Source: Dendrophyllia cribrosa (Eukaryota; Cnidaria; Anthozoa; Scleractinia; Dendrophylliidae). From it: DNA of 64,000 nucleotides. Where the stretch lies: contig JAJLRJ010000001.1 of the NCBI GenBank assembly GCA_024195265.1, positions 3,718,562-3,782,561 on the forward strand, written 5' to 3'. Under the pieces are notes generated by a model. It ran no database searches, was not told the origin of the DNA, and was given only the letters and a program-made list of their open reading frames with translations. Below are positions 38,638 to 53,400 of this stretch, in pieces (position 1 is the stretch's first letter; each line of letters starts with the position of its first letter). Position numbers and translations under genes: made by a program.

Positions 38638-39454
38638 GCATTTTTAACCGGTACTAAAAGGTATGGCAAGCATCCCTGTCACTTGTATATTGGAGTCTAT
38701 CCACGGGATAGGCTGGTAAACACTGTTATCACCTAGTTTGTACATTAGATAGTGATGTGCTGAAAGAGAAAGCTACAATTCAAGGTTTTAAGCATTGCCT
38801 TACAAGAGCACCAATGTAAAATTTTCATTAATTTGATTTAAAATTTCTACACTCTTAATTTAATCGTAAAACTGACAGTATTAAGAAAAATAATGTTATT
38901 TGTTTATTCAAAATTAATATGTGTATACCTTTATACAATTTCCTCCACGTACAGACCAAAAATTTAAAATCAATTTGTAAGCATAACAAAGATACCACTG
39001 ATAAGCACTGATTTATTGTATACTTTTAATTCAATTACATTTAACGTTTTTATTTACAAACTTAAACCTGGTAGATGTACGTGTATGGACCTCGTAGAGG
39101 GAGGACAACATTTCTGAGATACTATTTGTGTTTTTATTGAGCGAGTTGTGGAAAAATGCGCTCATTTTGCGTTTGAGTCACAACCAGTTTTGTCCAAAAT
39201 TGTAGGTTGGCCCCGAGAAGAACCTTCGTCCATGTTCAACTGATTCTGCTACAGTTCTGAACTTAAGAACTAAATGAGCGTTGAATAATTGTCGATAGTT
39301 AAATAAATAAATAAATAAATAAATAATTATTTAATTACGTTCAGGACCCCAATGGACGACTACTTTATGTTATATTCGTGAAAAGTCGACAACTATTAGA
39401 CAGTGCTCGAGACAAATGAAATTTCTGGCGACTGAATGGTTACGAATAAGCCAG
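38638..39454. other. Host DNA, nothing recognised
   Basis: AT-rich sequence with an AAATAAAT microsatellite at 39300-39327. No gene seen. Confidence 0.4.
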
Positions 39455-40376
39455 GGGCCGTATTCACGAAAGCATCCTAAGTCCAAAGAGCCTCCTAAGA
39501 TATAACTTAGGAGATAACTGGTATTCACGAAGACCTCCTATTTTAAGACATGTCTTATTTTTTCTTCTAAACTTAGGACCTCCTAAATTTTTAAGACATG
39601 TCTTAACTGGTATTCACGAAGACCTCCTAACTTAAGATATGTCTTAATTTTTATCCTAAACTTAGGAGGTCAAAATTGACCTCCTAACTTATTAAAACAT
39701 GTCTTGACGGAGGCTAAATTCGATTGTTAACGAGTTTTACGTCGATTTTCAGCGTGATTATTGTGTATCACAATAGTTACCGATTAGATAAACATTTTAA
39801 AGCATTATATTGCTAAGAAAAATTAAATATTTTCTAGTGATGTCAAACAACACGGTTAGTTTTATATAGGCCTTCGTGTCATTAACGGGTTCCACATTTC
39901 TTTCTCTTTGCAGAGTTATATTTCCGTTTTTCGTGAAAATAAGCCCTTGTACAAGAAATATCGAAGTAGACCTTAATAAAATGATGATGGATTTGTTTGT
40001 TGCTTTCGCTACTGACCATGAACGAAGATATTATCACGGTTTTGCTATCTTAAATTCGAGATGAAATAAAGATTATTGTATCGTCATTGTGATTACAATA
40101 ACAAGTTACACAATACAAAATATTCATTCATGTAATTTTCATAACTTATTATTCATAAATCGCGCCATATAAACTGTCTCTGATTGGTTTACTTTTACTA
40201 ATCGATAACTGCCTGCGACCATTAAACTTAGGAGACTGCTAAGTTACGCTTACCTTAGGATGGTCATAAGATATCGTTCGTGAATAGCACTTAGGACATA
40301 TCTTAGGAAGCTCCTAAATTTTCTCTTAAGTTATATCTTAAGATATATCTTAGGTAGGATTTCGTGAATACGGCCC
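39455..40376. mobile_element. MITE with GGGCCGTATTCACGAAA termini
   Basis: Ends GGGCCGTATTCACGAAA and TTTCGTGAATACGGCCC are inverse, flanked by CAG on both sides. Both sides carry repeats of TCCTAACTTAAGACATGTCTTA that can pair. A 3-bp duplication fits Harbinger-like elements, but the class is only suggested. Confidence 0.7.
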
Positions 40377-41570
40377 CAGAAATTTAATATGTTTGCGTCA
40401 CCACAGCGACAGGGACTGGGTCCTGTTAGATGGCAGAGCGTCATGGGTAGTGCGGTAGGGTGTAAAAGCTTTGTATGGCACGTGGTGAGTCAACACTAGG
40501 CCGACACTGCTTTCACTAGCTTTGTCAGTATAATTTATTTAATTTATTGTGGATTTAGAGCCTCGTAGGATGGGCTGTTTGGAGCTTGAGCCTTGGTTCC
40601 TACTCAAATTTTTTCCCATTTTTTTTTTCTGACCTCCGTCTAACCACATTTCTGTTTGCGTGGTTGCTCAGACCCGTTCGTGCGCTTTACTGTGTTAGTG
40701 TTTACTTATTTACGAACTCAAGATAAATTGTAAATATTGTAAGTAAATAGCCTTATTACCGAAATCTGCAAAATAAACCTGTTGGTATATATTTACTGTT
40801 TGTTGCGTATTGAAGCTGAAATCCATCTCCTTCGGCCGAGGGTTGATTTTTCAAGAATATCAGCCTGGAAACTAGCGTTACCCACACATGTCAACTTCGT
40901 TTCCAGGGCTACCAGCGGAAACATGCGCCAATCTGTTTGGCAACATGGATAATTTGTCGTTGCAAAATAATTTATGCCCGAACGAAACACTAACCTTCAC
41001 TTTGCCATGATGAAACGAGCCAGATGATCTAAGTAAGATTTACTCGATTTCAGCTCTCGTACCTCCTCTTTAAAGATAAGCCGAGTAATCTTTAGGACGT
41101 TTTTATTTCACCTTGAAGTCTAACTGAGTGTATTGTCAGTATCCTGGTAATGTGAAGAAATTAACCTTTTTATTTAAAAATTGGACAATGGACTGACCGC
41201 GACTCCATTATTTTTAATGAAACAGAAGGAGGTTGATTTACATGATTTTAAACCGCAAACGCCCATTCTGACATCCACATCTTTGGCTAACCTCTAATGA
41301 CAGGAGGTTTTCATACTGTCCATAACCATTTATAGAATTATTTAATGTCTCTATGCCTTCGTTATGCTAGCTCTCCTGGCATATTTAGGGTTTCTTTGGC
41401 TAACTCGTGTTGCAAGATAAAATAGTAATTGGCTGAAGTTTATGTTATTGCTTTGAAAGTGCTAGGATCAGTAAATCTAGTGTTTAAGTCTAAGGTCTGC
41501 AACCTGACTTGTGAGCCGGAAAGTAATTATTCGTAGCAAATTTAATAGTAAGTCGAAAGTCGGAAGTCAA

Positions 41571-41727
41571 GAAGCAAGAAGCAAGAAACAAGAAGCAAGA
41601 AGCAAGAAGCAAGAAGCAAGAAGCAAGAAGCAAGAAGCAAGAAGCAAGAAGCAAGAAGCAAGAAGCAAGAAGCAAGAAGCAAGAAGCAAGAAGCAAGAAG
41701 CAAGAAGCAAGAAGCAAGAAGCAAGAA
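41571..41727. repeat. Heptamer tandem repeat (AAGAAGC)n
   Basis: About 22 copies of AAGAAGC with one variant. It is open in all frames (SKKQEAR...), which explains the long repetitive reading frames here. Not a protein. Confidence 0.95.
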
Positions 41728-43293
41728 GTTAAGAATTTTTAACTTCTTAAAAGAAGTCAAGAAGCAGTTGTGTAACAAGAAAATATTAATTTGCCAGGAC
41801 ATCAAAACCCAACAACTAGCCACATTACGAGATCAGCAGCCAAAAGCGGAAACTCTGAAGTCGGCAGTGGCCCTTCTTGGTCACCGTAGTTGCGTGTGCT
41901 GCTTCGCTATTGTTCGCCAGCAATAATTTACCCTCTTATTTCAGGACCCTAAGACATGCGAACATTCATGAACGTTTTTTTTTTGTCGACGCTAATATGG
42001 AATTAGCAATGACCAAGTCAAAACGGAAGAAACAGTTGATATCAATATCAGACAATTTTATTTTATTATATTTACTCAGTTGACGCCTATAAACCGGCAC
42101 TGAAAGTGGGAACTGGTTTCGCGAGGTGGTTTAATTTGATATCTTTCTTAGAGCGCTATTTTTGTATCACACATGATATTTATTTTGTAAATGCACTCCA
42201 TCGACGCAAATATAACCGTTAAACTAGACTGAGCCAATGTTCAGAAAAATGACGTTTAAGGTGAAATAGACCGTCTCATTTGCACTTGTATTTACTACAA
42301 ACCAAGTATCTCTCAAGCAAGAGCTTGACTCAAGCGCACTTGAGATTCTCAAAATATTGGGTGTACACCTGATGAGAATGTGTATTATTTGGAACATAAG
42401 CTGTCAATCACTTATCTATCAATTGTTTGCGCCATTGCACGTGTCTTTTAGTCGACTAATCTGTTTTCTCAAGTGTGGTGTAAATCATACTTGGCGGCGT
42501 ATACTTCGGCTCCTTTGAAATACACAGTTTCCATGGTTGTAAAGTAAGGTTCACAAGTATGTGCATTTTACTCTTTCACATTTATGGTATGTTTCAAGCG
42601 AACTTAGGATCGGATGTTCTTAGAAGCCCCCACTGAGTGTGGAAGCGTCAATTGACTGGTGAAAATAATAACTACTTATAATAACTTATTAGCTCACGAT
42701 GACTGCGCTGGTCAGCTGATACGCCAAACTGCGACAATTTTTAGTCTAGTTTTTCATTTGTAGACTAAACACTATGAAATTCAGCGGGATTCTTGGCTCA
42801 GAGTATAAAACAAACAAGGATGTTTAACAAAGAAAGTTATTTACAGAATCGTTGTTTGCTTCAACGGTTTTACGTACTTTATTACGTCTTCATTTTTGAA
42901 TAAACCTATTGTTATATTCTTGAAACACAAACAATAAGTTATTAAAGAATGTAACATCCAGCAAAAACAACCTCTCGTAACAATAAAAGACCGCGCAGAT
43001 TTAGTTGTGCATTTCACGTATCATATTCAAAACCCTCGTGCGGAACTCACCAGGACGACTTAAAATAAGTCGTAGTTAACTTTCTTAAGTTAATTCTCCT
43101 GCCATTTTATTCCACCGCCAGGACCAAGCAGCTTGCAAGCGGCCACGGTCTAACAGTTCGCCTTCCGCCCCTGTCATTATTGTAGCCAATCACGGATACT
43201 CTAGTCAGCTAAACATTGGATCTTTTGTCTATAAGCGCCGATATTATTAGCCCTCTGCGGTAAGTTTTACACCCACACATCCAAATCAATCAT

Positions 43294-43301
43294 TATATAA
43301 G
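43294..43301 (+). promoter_or_regulatory. TATA box of the PX/SH3 gene
   Basis: TATATAAG, 44 bases before the first ATG at 43345. Confidence 0.5.
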
Positions 43302-43344
43302 TCTTCAAGTTTAGCTACACTGAAGACATTTTCTCGAGCAGATC

Positions 43345-46300
43345 ATGGAGGAGAAGACAGTCTTGACGGCATCTGTTACTGGAACTTTATCGTCAAAGGA
43401 TGGAAGAGACCCTGAGGTTAGTTGTTGCTATATATATATGTGTGTGTTTATTTTCTGCTTCGAAGCGAGACGACCGTGATAAAATACCATGCAGTGCTTC
43501 GTAATGTTTGTATCAAATTGATCTTTTGTCGTTTCAGTGCTTTTTGCATTGTTCGCAACAGGGATTATGCAGCATCTCTCCTGTTCTAGCCGGTTTAGAT
43601 TATATAGTGCTAATCTTACCGTACGTCTTTGTGTGTGTGTGTGTGTGTGTGTGATTTACGATCAAATGATCAGCTATTTATTTGAACAGTATTCAATCTT
43701 TCGGCTTTGAAATTCTTCAGATTCTTTAGGACTTTAGTAACCGTTATAAAACTGATTTGCTCCTTACCACGCTTAGATTTTTAAAAGGGCTCCTCCAGCT
43801 CATTTAAAAAGTTAGGATCGGTTATTTAAACTAAGTTTAGACTAAACCAAACTCGCGGTTTACTCCCAATTACTCCATGTATGCTATTACCGAAGTGTAA
43901 CGTATCAACAAATTCAAAACTGTGAACGTTGTATGGCACAGACTATATAGCTAGAGAGACATTTATCTACTTAAAATGACCCCGTGAATTTATAAACAGA
44001 TGTGGATGCCCATCAATGCCTTAAACCGCGGTCTAAGTTAGGGCTTCGTTTAAATAACTGACCCATAGCATTTATTGGAACTCGGCAACTGTCTACTTGT
44101 TAACTAAATACTCTCAATTTTCTTCTCCTTCATTAGGCATACAAAATCACAGTCGTGTACACAGACGGAAGCAAAACGGTGTTTCGAAAGACATACCAAG
44201 ATTTTGTTGACTTGCAGGTTCGTTTGCTGGCAGCTTTTTTTCTCATTTTGTTTAAAACTTGTTTCATTATTTAGGCTACTTAATTATTTGACTACTTTTT
44301 GGCTATTTTTAGAAAGTGGCAATTGGCGCAACAAGTCAAGAAGACGATTAGAATATCATATACTTATTTAGATGTTGGGAATTATTGGGTAAACAGGAAC
44401 ACGATTCAACTTTTGACCCGGCAATATCATTCCAAATTAGACTTAACCGCACATTTTTGCTTGATATATATTCGGCTTTTGATTATTTATATAGAGATGA
44501 AGCTTTGGAATAATTTTATAAGTCCTAAATAGATATAATATCAAAATGATAACCACGAAATAAATAATCTTTGACGCGCTGTTCCTTGTATAATTTTAAT
44601 ACGTGTATGGCTGTTACATGTGCTGTTGTTCGTGTAGTTAATGACACGTTCACGTGTAGTAGTAGTAGCAATGCAAAACCAAAGCAATTGCGAAATTACT
44701 TTCGATACTCAATTAAAAACCGTCCTTTTTGATAAACATTTTTTTTCAATTAAAGGCAACTGTTTATGACTTACTCAAGCAAAAGGGCGGTTATTCAAAG
44801 AAGACTACAAAATCTCTCGTAACTAGTTTACCAGGTATGTTTCTTAAGATATCTTTTAAAATATCTTTTGGGAAAGCTTGTACGGAAAGTAGTTGTCCCG
44901 ATGCAGTTCAATGAAAAAGAAACTTGCGAAGCTCGATCAGTAAGAATTCTCTGGCCTGGTCCACTGCGTTAAATATCCACAACATGAAAATTATACATAA
45001 ATCTTGACATTTTTCAAAGACGCATGCATAGCTTTTTGTCTAATGTTTTGTTTTTATTTTTCTATTTAGCTTCTCATATTGATCAGGCTCTTTTTTTCAG
45101 AACTCAATTTATCGCTCTCCCAAATGATATTTAAAGAGAGTGATTTGAAAAAGATGGGGAGATTGGATGAGTTTATTAAGGTAAATAGATGGGACTAAAT
45201 ATATAAAGTATCCGGTCAACAAGTATAGGTCTAAACGCAATCAAAAGTCAAAGTCAGATAGCACAGTTTCTAGTAGTATAGTTTCCAGCAACACTTTCAT
45301 GGATCAATACAACTCTTTATCAGTTAGTGCTATAATAATGGCATCAAACCAAAAATGCCCAGTAATTGGTTATTGCCATGACATAGTAACAGTATAACCT
45401 GTTAAAGACACTCTTAATTTTAGCTTTAAGTGCTTATAACTAAAAGAGATTTTTTTAAACTTTGCAAATTGCCTTGTAGCTTATTAGCTGGTTAGTAGTT
45501 TATTAGCTAGCTAGTTGACTCTCTCAAATTATGACATAAGATCTAAGGATCTATTGGAGGATCTGGGTTGGGAAGTACTGGTAGATAAACTCACTATTCT
45601 GATGTATAAAATAACTAATGATATCTTCCCGCCGTGTTTACGAAATATCTTTCAGAGTATTTCCGACGTCCACTCTCATAACTTACGAAACTCATCAAGT
45701 AACTTGTATATCCCTAAACCTAAGTTAGAGACAGGTAAACATAGCCTTCACTACCGAGGATCGGTCCTCTGGAATAAAATCTCTTTAGAGGCAAGAGAAC
45801 AGGGAAGCCTAACTCTTTTTAAATCATTCCTTGAAAATACTCTAAGTGAAACTAAGTAAAGTTTAAGTAATTTATATAACTTGTAGTTAAATTATATAAC
45901 TTTTTACTATGCAAATTTTAGGGGCTCGTGTAATATAATATTAAGTAATGTTGTTAATTAAGTTCGTTGTACTGCTTCCATTGCTGTATTTTAGGATCAC
46001 CAATTATTATAGTTTTAAATATTTATGTAATTTTTGTAAAAGTCTTCTTAATTTTTTACGGCTCACTGGAAGACCACTTACAGTGAATGTGACACCGTGA
46101 CGAAATAAAGATTGTAGTAGTTGTAGTAGTAGTAGTAGTTATAGTTCCAAAATAAAATTGGAAGTTACCGAGCTCGATTTTCAGTTATTAACACTTAAAG
46201 CTAGAATTAAAGGTGTCTTTAACAGATTATACTGTTACTATGGCTACATGTTACGTCATGACAATGACCATAACTTGTTTACTAATGACTGGGCATTTGT

Positions 46301-47495
46301 TTGATATCATTATTGTAGCATAAACTGATAAAAAATTGTTGTATTGAGCAATCAAAGTATAAGTAATGGGAAATGTTGGGAACTACCAATACCAAATTAC
46401 GAACAATATGCTCCGGACTCCATTTAACAGTCACTTGTGGACGGCTCATATAAACAGTCCCTTGTAGAGGTTGACCCAAAGTTTAATTAGTCAAAAAAAT
46501 ATCTTTAAAGGAGCTTTGTCATGGAGATTTTGACGTTTTTACGTTTTTGGGTCAAAATTCCCCCCCACCCCCCCCCCCCCCCCCCCCCACCCACCCACCC
46601 CCCAAAAAAGCTATTACATGTAGGTACCTTTGTGGTACACGAAATGCTTATAGAACACTAAGAGAGAAAGATATCAATTGAATTTCGAAGAGAAAATAAA
46701 CCATTATCTTATCATGAGTTTTAGTGAGTATTTTTAAGACACAAGGTGATAAACTTAAAAAATGGACAAATTGCAATTCATTTCCGTCCTGGTCATCTGC
46801 AGCCCAAGACACTTACTTTTACTCTTAGAGCATTGACTCGCAGATCATTTTAAAGCAAATCTGGAACATCATTTGTGGGTTTCCGTTGATATTAATGACT
46901 TTTGGGTTTTGAAAGTAACATTCTAAATGGTGACATAGCTCGTTTAAGTGCCAGTCAACACAATCATTTGTCAAAGTCAGATGAAAAATTATTGTTGACT
47001 CATTTTAAGCATAAGGGTCAGGGTTAGTCCCAATCCGTTACTGTCGCTACTAATAAAATTATCATTTTAGTTTAGACTTCCCACTCGATATTAAGGGTCC
47101 TATAATGTTTATTAAACTTTGGTAACCATATGACTAAAGAAAAGTATTGAGGACAGTAAGTCATTAATTTTTGTAAATTCGGTCTTCCAGATAAAAAAAA
47201 AAAACAGATCTATTAGGCTACCTGAATAGCTGAAATAGTTTATTAATAAGACGCTGACACGTGCACAGACGCTTACGACATCCTTTATGTTTGTAAAGGA
47301 ACTGTTGATCCTTCCAACTGTGGTCCGAGAGTCAGAAAGTGTCATGAAGTTTTTTGGTGCCTTTAGGCCACAGCAAGTAATCTCTGAACGGTGAGCTGGT
47401 CCCAATATTTTTTTATTATTTAAATCTGATGAAAACGTCAGGATCTAATGAGAAATGTTTACTTTACAGGTCAGAAAAAGAAGAAGTTTTAATTG
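43345..47495 (+). other. First PX domain exons
   Basis: Six exons of 72, 81, 79, 80, 92 and 26 bases. The encoded PX features are the strand ITVVYTDGSKTVFRKTYQDF (phosphoinositide-binding Arg/Tyr region) and the closing helix LPTVVRESESVMKFFGAFRP. The 26-base exon is a micro-exon, supported by phase and by its counterpart in PX2 (32 bases). Confidence 0.75.
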
Positions 47496-50400
47496 GTATG
47501 TAAAAATTATAACGCTTGCATACATCCGAAAATTTGACTTTGCTTCTCGTGTTAAAGGGACACTTAATTTCCCGTCGAAATGACGGCGAAAGTTTGCTTA
47601 ATTAAATTCTATTTTACTCACCTAGCTTTACCCGCTCGCCACGCACACATATAAAGGGACAATGTGTCCGGCTGATATATCGTGTTTTCATGATTATGGC
47701 AGCTTGCTTTAAGCTTACTTTATTATCTTAAAATTGAAAGAAACAATCACCAAAAGTGATGGAAGCAACGAAATATTAGCTAAAAAGACAAAACACAAAA
47801 TTCCATCAGAATGGAAACTTTGACTTCTTGACCGCCTGTCATGAAATCAAAATTGGTGAATGTAATCCTGCACTTTTTAACCAACTACTGCTTTTGTTTT
47901 GCTCTATAGAATCTTTTTATCCAATTGAGTTGTATATTAGGTGACATTTGACGATATGAAGAGTAAACCTTCTACACGTAATTTGGTAATTTATGCTTGT
48001 CATAGCTATATATTTTAGATCTAGCCTAATCTAGATTCTTGTCCTGAAACCGCGAGTTGAATCTTGATTAATGGTCAACACTGCATCCATACATACTTTA
48101 ATTACTATCTTTCCAGGGAGAGGCTTTTCAAATACAAGCAAATACAATTAAATAATAATCACCAAGTTTAAACTAATAATTAAAAACCTATGTCCGATAA
48201 TGGCTCAGAAAGTATCACTTTCTGCAACAGCAGGTTTCCAATAACGAACTGTCTCTTCTGGAATCATTAATTTTTAGGAGGAGATCCCATCAATTGGAAA
48301 GCAGAAGACCAGAAGCCTCGAAGCAGAAAGATTCTAACACTTCCTGGAAAACGGAGAGCATTCTCCGCTGATGGTGAAGCGATCAAGGCCAACAGTCCGG
48401 TGGCAGGTTCTCCTAGTCCAGGTTTGAAAAAGAGACCATTTAGCGTTGGTGTGGGTATTGCTGACATGGTCAATAACCAACTGTTCTTTCTGGAATCATT
48501 AATTTTCAGGACGAAATCCCATCAATTCGAAAGCAGAAGACCAGAAGCCTCGAAGCAGAAAGATTCTAACACTTCCTGGAAAACGGAGAGCTTTCTCCGC
48601 TGATGATGAATTGATCAAGGCCAACAGTCCGGTGGTGTCTCGTAGGCCAGGTTTGAAAAAGAGATCATTTACTGTTGGCGTGGGAATTGCTGACATGGTC
48701 AAGGAAAACGTAAACTTTATCACAAATGCGTACGAGACCGAAGTCTTTCAAAGCGCTGGCGTCACTCTCAGTTCTCCTCTCGACCTGAACAAGCAACAAT
48801 CCAAAAGTAATGAGATTTCCCGACGGTCCGAGAATTCTGGTGATACTGAAATAGTCGAGACTGGAGTGGAAGAGCCTTGCATCCAAAATGTATCAACCCA
48901 AAATGGAAAAGGAAGCGCTAATAGGACAAAATTTGTGGCTATTTCGTCATTTGTAGCAGAGCAAAGCGGCGAGATGTCTCTTAAATACGGAGAGGAAGTG
49001 GATGTTTTGCAGAAGGAATCCAGTGGGTGGTGGTATGTGAAAAACGAATTTGGAGAGGGATGGGCTCCAAGTGCCTATCTTGCACCAGCTCAGGTATCTA
49101 GATCCATATCGCCAGAGGCCCTGAATCAGTCCGAGAATGATGATAGCCGGGAACAGTCCAGCCAAATTAAAGAAAAATTGGATGCCGTCTCTGAAGTAGC
49201 AACTGAAGAAGAGGAAGAGGGAGGATCCTGCGTGCAAGAAAATCAGAAGGTGCTCGATGCCATTATTAAATTATTTTAGTTTTGTATGCATTAACCTAAA
49301 GTGCTCAAAATGCTCTATTTATGTAAAGATAATAACAGGACATTGTAAGGTTAAGCTAATAATAACTAAACATAAGGTAAGACGATTTAGTTAAAACCCG
49401 TCATATTCAGGTTTCCTTTTGCGTCAATGCTAATTAATTTTCAAGAGACTTATTGTTTTATATTCGAATTTCCTTTTTCCAGCTTAGTTAAAAAAAGTTT
49501 CTTCAAGTTACGGTACGCTGAGTAGTACTTCAAAAGTGGTAACAACTTTCATGCGTTTCTAATAAGTTTTGAATTCGAGGTTTTTCTTTCATAAAACTTT
49601 TGACACTCTTACCAGTCCAGGCTGGTAAGGAAAGAAGATAAAATTAAACATTGGGCATTTCTTGGCATGGTGTTGCGGAAAATACTGTTCGTTAGCTTTT
49701 GTGTTGTCGAGTGGTTTGGGTACTGTTTAGTGTCTTTTCAATATTTTGTTTTACGTCATTTGGTGATCGAAACATCCACAACATGCACATCAAGAATGGT
49801 GGCATGGTGTTGCGGAAAATACTGTTCGTTAGCTTTTGTGTTGTGGTGTGGGTACTGTTTAGTGTCTTTTCAATATTTTGTTTTACGTCATTTGGTGATC
49901 GAAACATCCGCAACACCAAGAAACTGCCAAAACTTTGAATGCACAAAGCGGATTTTTATACCTAGGGTTTTTATTACTCACTAAATACTAAATTATAGTA
50001 TCATCATGAATGCTTTACACGTTATAACTTCCATTGACGCCATTTCCTGAACAGAAGTAAGTAATGTATGTCATACACATAGAAGGACTAGGCGACATGA
50101 AATTATAAAAGGAACAAACCATTCTTTTCTTTCCCTTAGTCGTTGCCTGGAACCAGTGTAACAGAGTTGGAAGAGAGGACTTCAACCGATATGAACCGAC
50201 GCGTCAAGTCTGTTACAGTTGAAGGAATTCAGAAACGTAAAAATCCAGACAAAAATTACGTAAGTATTACAAAAAATTAATGTTTTTCGTTTTCGAACCC
50301 GTGAAAAACAACAATCGGTGACAAACTGTCGAGACAGTTTCATTTTGAGGGCCATTTTATGGCAACATGGACAAATAGAATTCACCCTTCCTCTCTTTCC

Positions 50401-53400
50401 CCTTCAACCAATGTTAGCATTTCTAAACAAAAAGCAACTGCATTGGTTTCATTATTTATTATTTTTCAGTTTTCATTATTATTTAATGAGTGAGTTTTCT
50501 TGGTAATTATTAAGTGAACTGCAAAGACAATCATTCCCGCCCAATAGCTGCCAAAATGGACGAATGTAAGGATGTGGAAGTGGCCATACGAGTGCGGTAG
50601 TTCAGTTTCCCATTCAAGCTAGATATCCACGCGCGGAAAAACGTCAATAAACGACTTTCCCTCCACCATCCCCGATACCTTCTCCTTTTAAACAGACTGC
50701 TATGTAATTTTGTAGCTTCGCTCACCTATTGGCGCGTACTGTGCACCTTACGCACTCTAGGTCCATCACTAATCTCGTCTCATTTTTTATGCGCGGCCAT
50801 TTCCGTGGCCCGCAATATTTTGCCAACATCTGTTTATTGATGTCTTGTAGTTTATTATCTTTTTTCCTGAGAAAACACTGCATGGCTCATCATCATTTCG
50901 ATCAAAAAACACATTAATTTGTTTGTTGTTATTCTGAGGATGGCTTGTTCTTAATCGGGTGCCTGAGTATTCTAAAGTTTGTTAATGCTAATCTTTGCTC
51001 TCTAGGTTTATATTCTGAAGGTAGTGTGGTTAAATGGAAGTATTAATATCATCTACAGACAATGCAGAGATTTCTTCTTCCTTCAGGTTAGGCCGGGAAC
51101 AAATGCAAAATAGCCGCCTAACTTTAGTCCAGAACTTAAATGTACTCTGTAAATATAGTTTTCATTTGCATGGCATGGGACACTACCCCGCCGAAATAAC
51201 GAAATCTTGCTTACTTAATTTCCATGTTATATCGCCAAATGCCACCAATATACAACTATATTGAATGAAAAGATTCTATAGAGCAAAACAGAAGCAGTTA
51301 AGTTTGGTGAAAAAGTGCAGGATTACAAGGAAGGAAGTGGATTACCGTTCATCAAATTCAATTTCGTGCCAGGCAGACTAATTATCACGCTCAAAATAAT
51401 AATAAATGAAAATAACTTACGTTTCATCTACTCGTCATTCTTGCGGCATAAAGTATAGGTCTTCACGTGCAGTGGAATTTGAACATATATTTTACAAGCG
51501 ATTATCCATTCTCTCTTCAGGAAAACCTCAAAAAAGAATTTCCTTCTGCCCATGGAAAGGAAATCCCTGTGTTAAAAGGTAAGATAGCAGAAGGTAGAAG
51601 TTTAAAATATATAAATATTAAAACAAAATTTAAATCCAAGTGATCCCGAAAGAAATCAATCAAGCTTGATGTCATGTCAGGGCTATCGAAACCGCTAGCA
51701 ATGAGACTTTTACTGAACTAGATCTCAAAAACCTTAATTATTACACATTATTTAAAAAGAAATGTTTTTTCTATTGTTTTTTAGGAAGAAAATTTACTGA
51801 GAACTGCCAATTTTGCTTTAAGGATGGAACATGCAAACGGAGACAATTTTTGGGCCAGTTTTTCCACGTGAGTAGTATTCAAAATAGTTGTAACAATAAT
51901 TTCGCTGAAAATTAAAGTCAAGTTACCACAAAAAATGGAATAATCCGCTCATTTCCAAATGTATCATATTCATTATTCATGGTTTTAGATTCAACTATGT
52001 AATGGTTTATATGACACGACATTCCTCATTTTATCTTGTTTATTTATTTATTTTTCTTCTTTTATTTTTAATCAGGATCTTATCAACGGGCCTGATAATG
52101 TTTCAACCTGTGAAGCTGTTATGGTCTTTTGTAAGGCTCGTCCCAGCGATGTGCGTCCTCATGTACAGTAAGTAACATGCTGACCCTGCTATTTAAATAT
52201 CAGATACACGTTAAACATCGATATCAACAACTAATGCTGTGTTCACACTAGGGCGAAACATGTTTAATCTGACTCATGCTGTGTTCACACTAGGGCGAAA
52301 CATGTTTAGTCTGGCTTATGCTGTGTTCACACTAGGGTGAAACATGTTTAGTCTGATCACAAATGAAACATGTTTCACTGTGAAAAGTGTTCGGAACATG
52401 TTTATTCTGAGCATGATTGAAACTATTTCACGAGAGGTATAGTTTCGATCTAAGCCAAACACGTTAACGCAAATGTCGTTTCCTTGTTAAAACATTGCAT
52501 TGCCCTTCGTGATAAGTGAGATTGAACCGCAAAATAATGCAACAGCAAGTCAGTTCGAGCTCTATTGTCTCTATTTCTTCGGTTAATGTGTAATTATACA
52601 GATTTCATGCGAGCTTATAAATGTTTTGTGAAACAGCATAAATTATAGAAGCAGGCGTGAAACGTGTTTTAAAATTAACAACTAATGTGAACAATGAAAT
52701 TGCAAACATGTAAAACGGGAAACGAGTTTCATTGAAACGTGTTTACCCTAAACATGTTTCGGTACTGGTGTGAACACAACATAAGACACTCCATTTCTTA
52801 ACGGAAAAAATTGAATTATTCTTTGTGTAAGTTAATTTTTTTAAAGTTAATTGAATTTAAAATATACTGTTTTTATTTGTGCATATATTTGTCGAACAAA
52901 GTAAATGCTGACGAAAAACTGAGCTGTAATAAAAAATGCATGAATTGTAATCAAAGTAATAAAACACTGAGAAAGTGAAATCGTTATGGTATCTTTCAAA
53001 ACTAGGACGTTTTTCTGTTCCTTTGGTTTTCTAATGTATTGCATCCTTGCTCTATTCTTAGGTCCAGCAAAAACGATAGCAAGACTAAAGAAAGTAAGTC
53101 CATAAAGTAATCACTTTGGCCAATCACAGCAGTCGAGACAAACCAATCAACCAATCACAACGGTCGAGACAATCCAATCAACCAATCACAACAGTCGAGA
53201 CAATCCAATGAACCAATCACAACAGTCGAGACAATCCAATCAATCAATGAGAACTAAAAGTGAAGCAAATATAAGTAGGCGTCGCCAAGAGCGGGAAAAC
53301 GCGTGCGAGTAAGTCAAGATTGGTTTTGGTTTTACTTCTTATTGGTTGATAAAGTTGCGCGAGATTTTTTAGCCAATCAAAAAACAGTGTAGCAATGCAA

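Larger units (their letters stand above)
40380..43344. other. Host DNA upstream of the PX/SH3 gene
   Basis: No gene recognised. Contains the heptamer tract at 41571-41727. Immediately before the gene, TATATAAG at 43294-43301 lies 44 bases before the ATG and is a likely core promoter. Confidence 0.45.

Noticed and set aside
41490..41823. Repetitive Leu/Cys/Ser-rich and Lys/Gln/Glu-rich ORFs
   Set aside because: Translation of the (AAGAAGC)n microsatellite.
48400..48603. 67-codon ORF over the duplicated exon as an independent gene
   Set aside because: It is the upstream exon copy read through the duplicated intron end and then out of frame.
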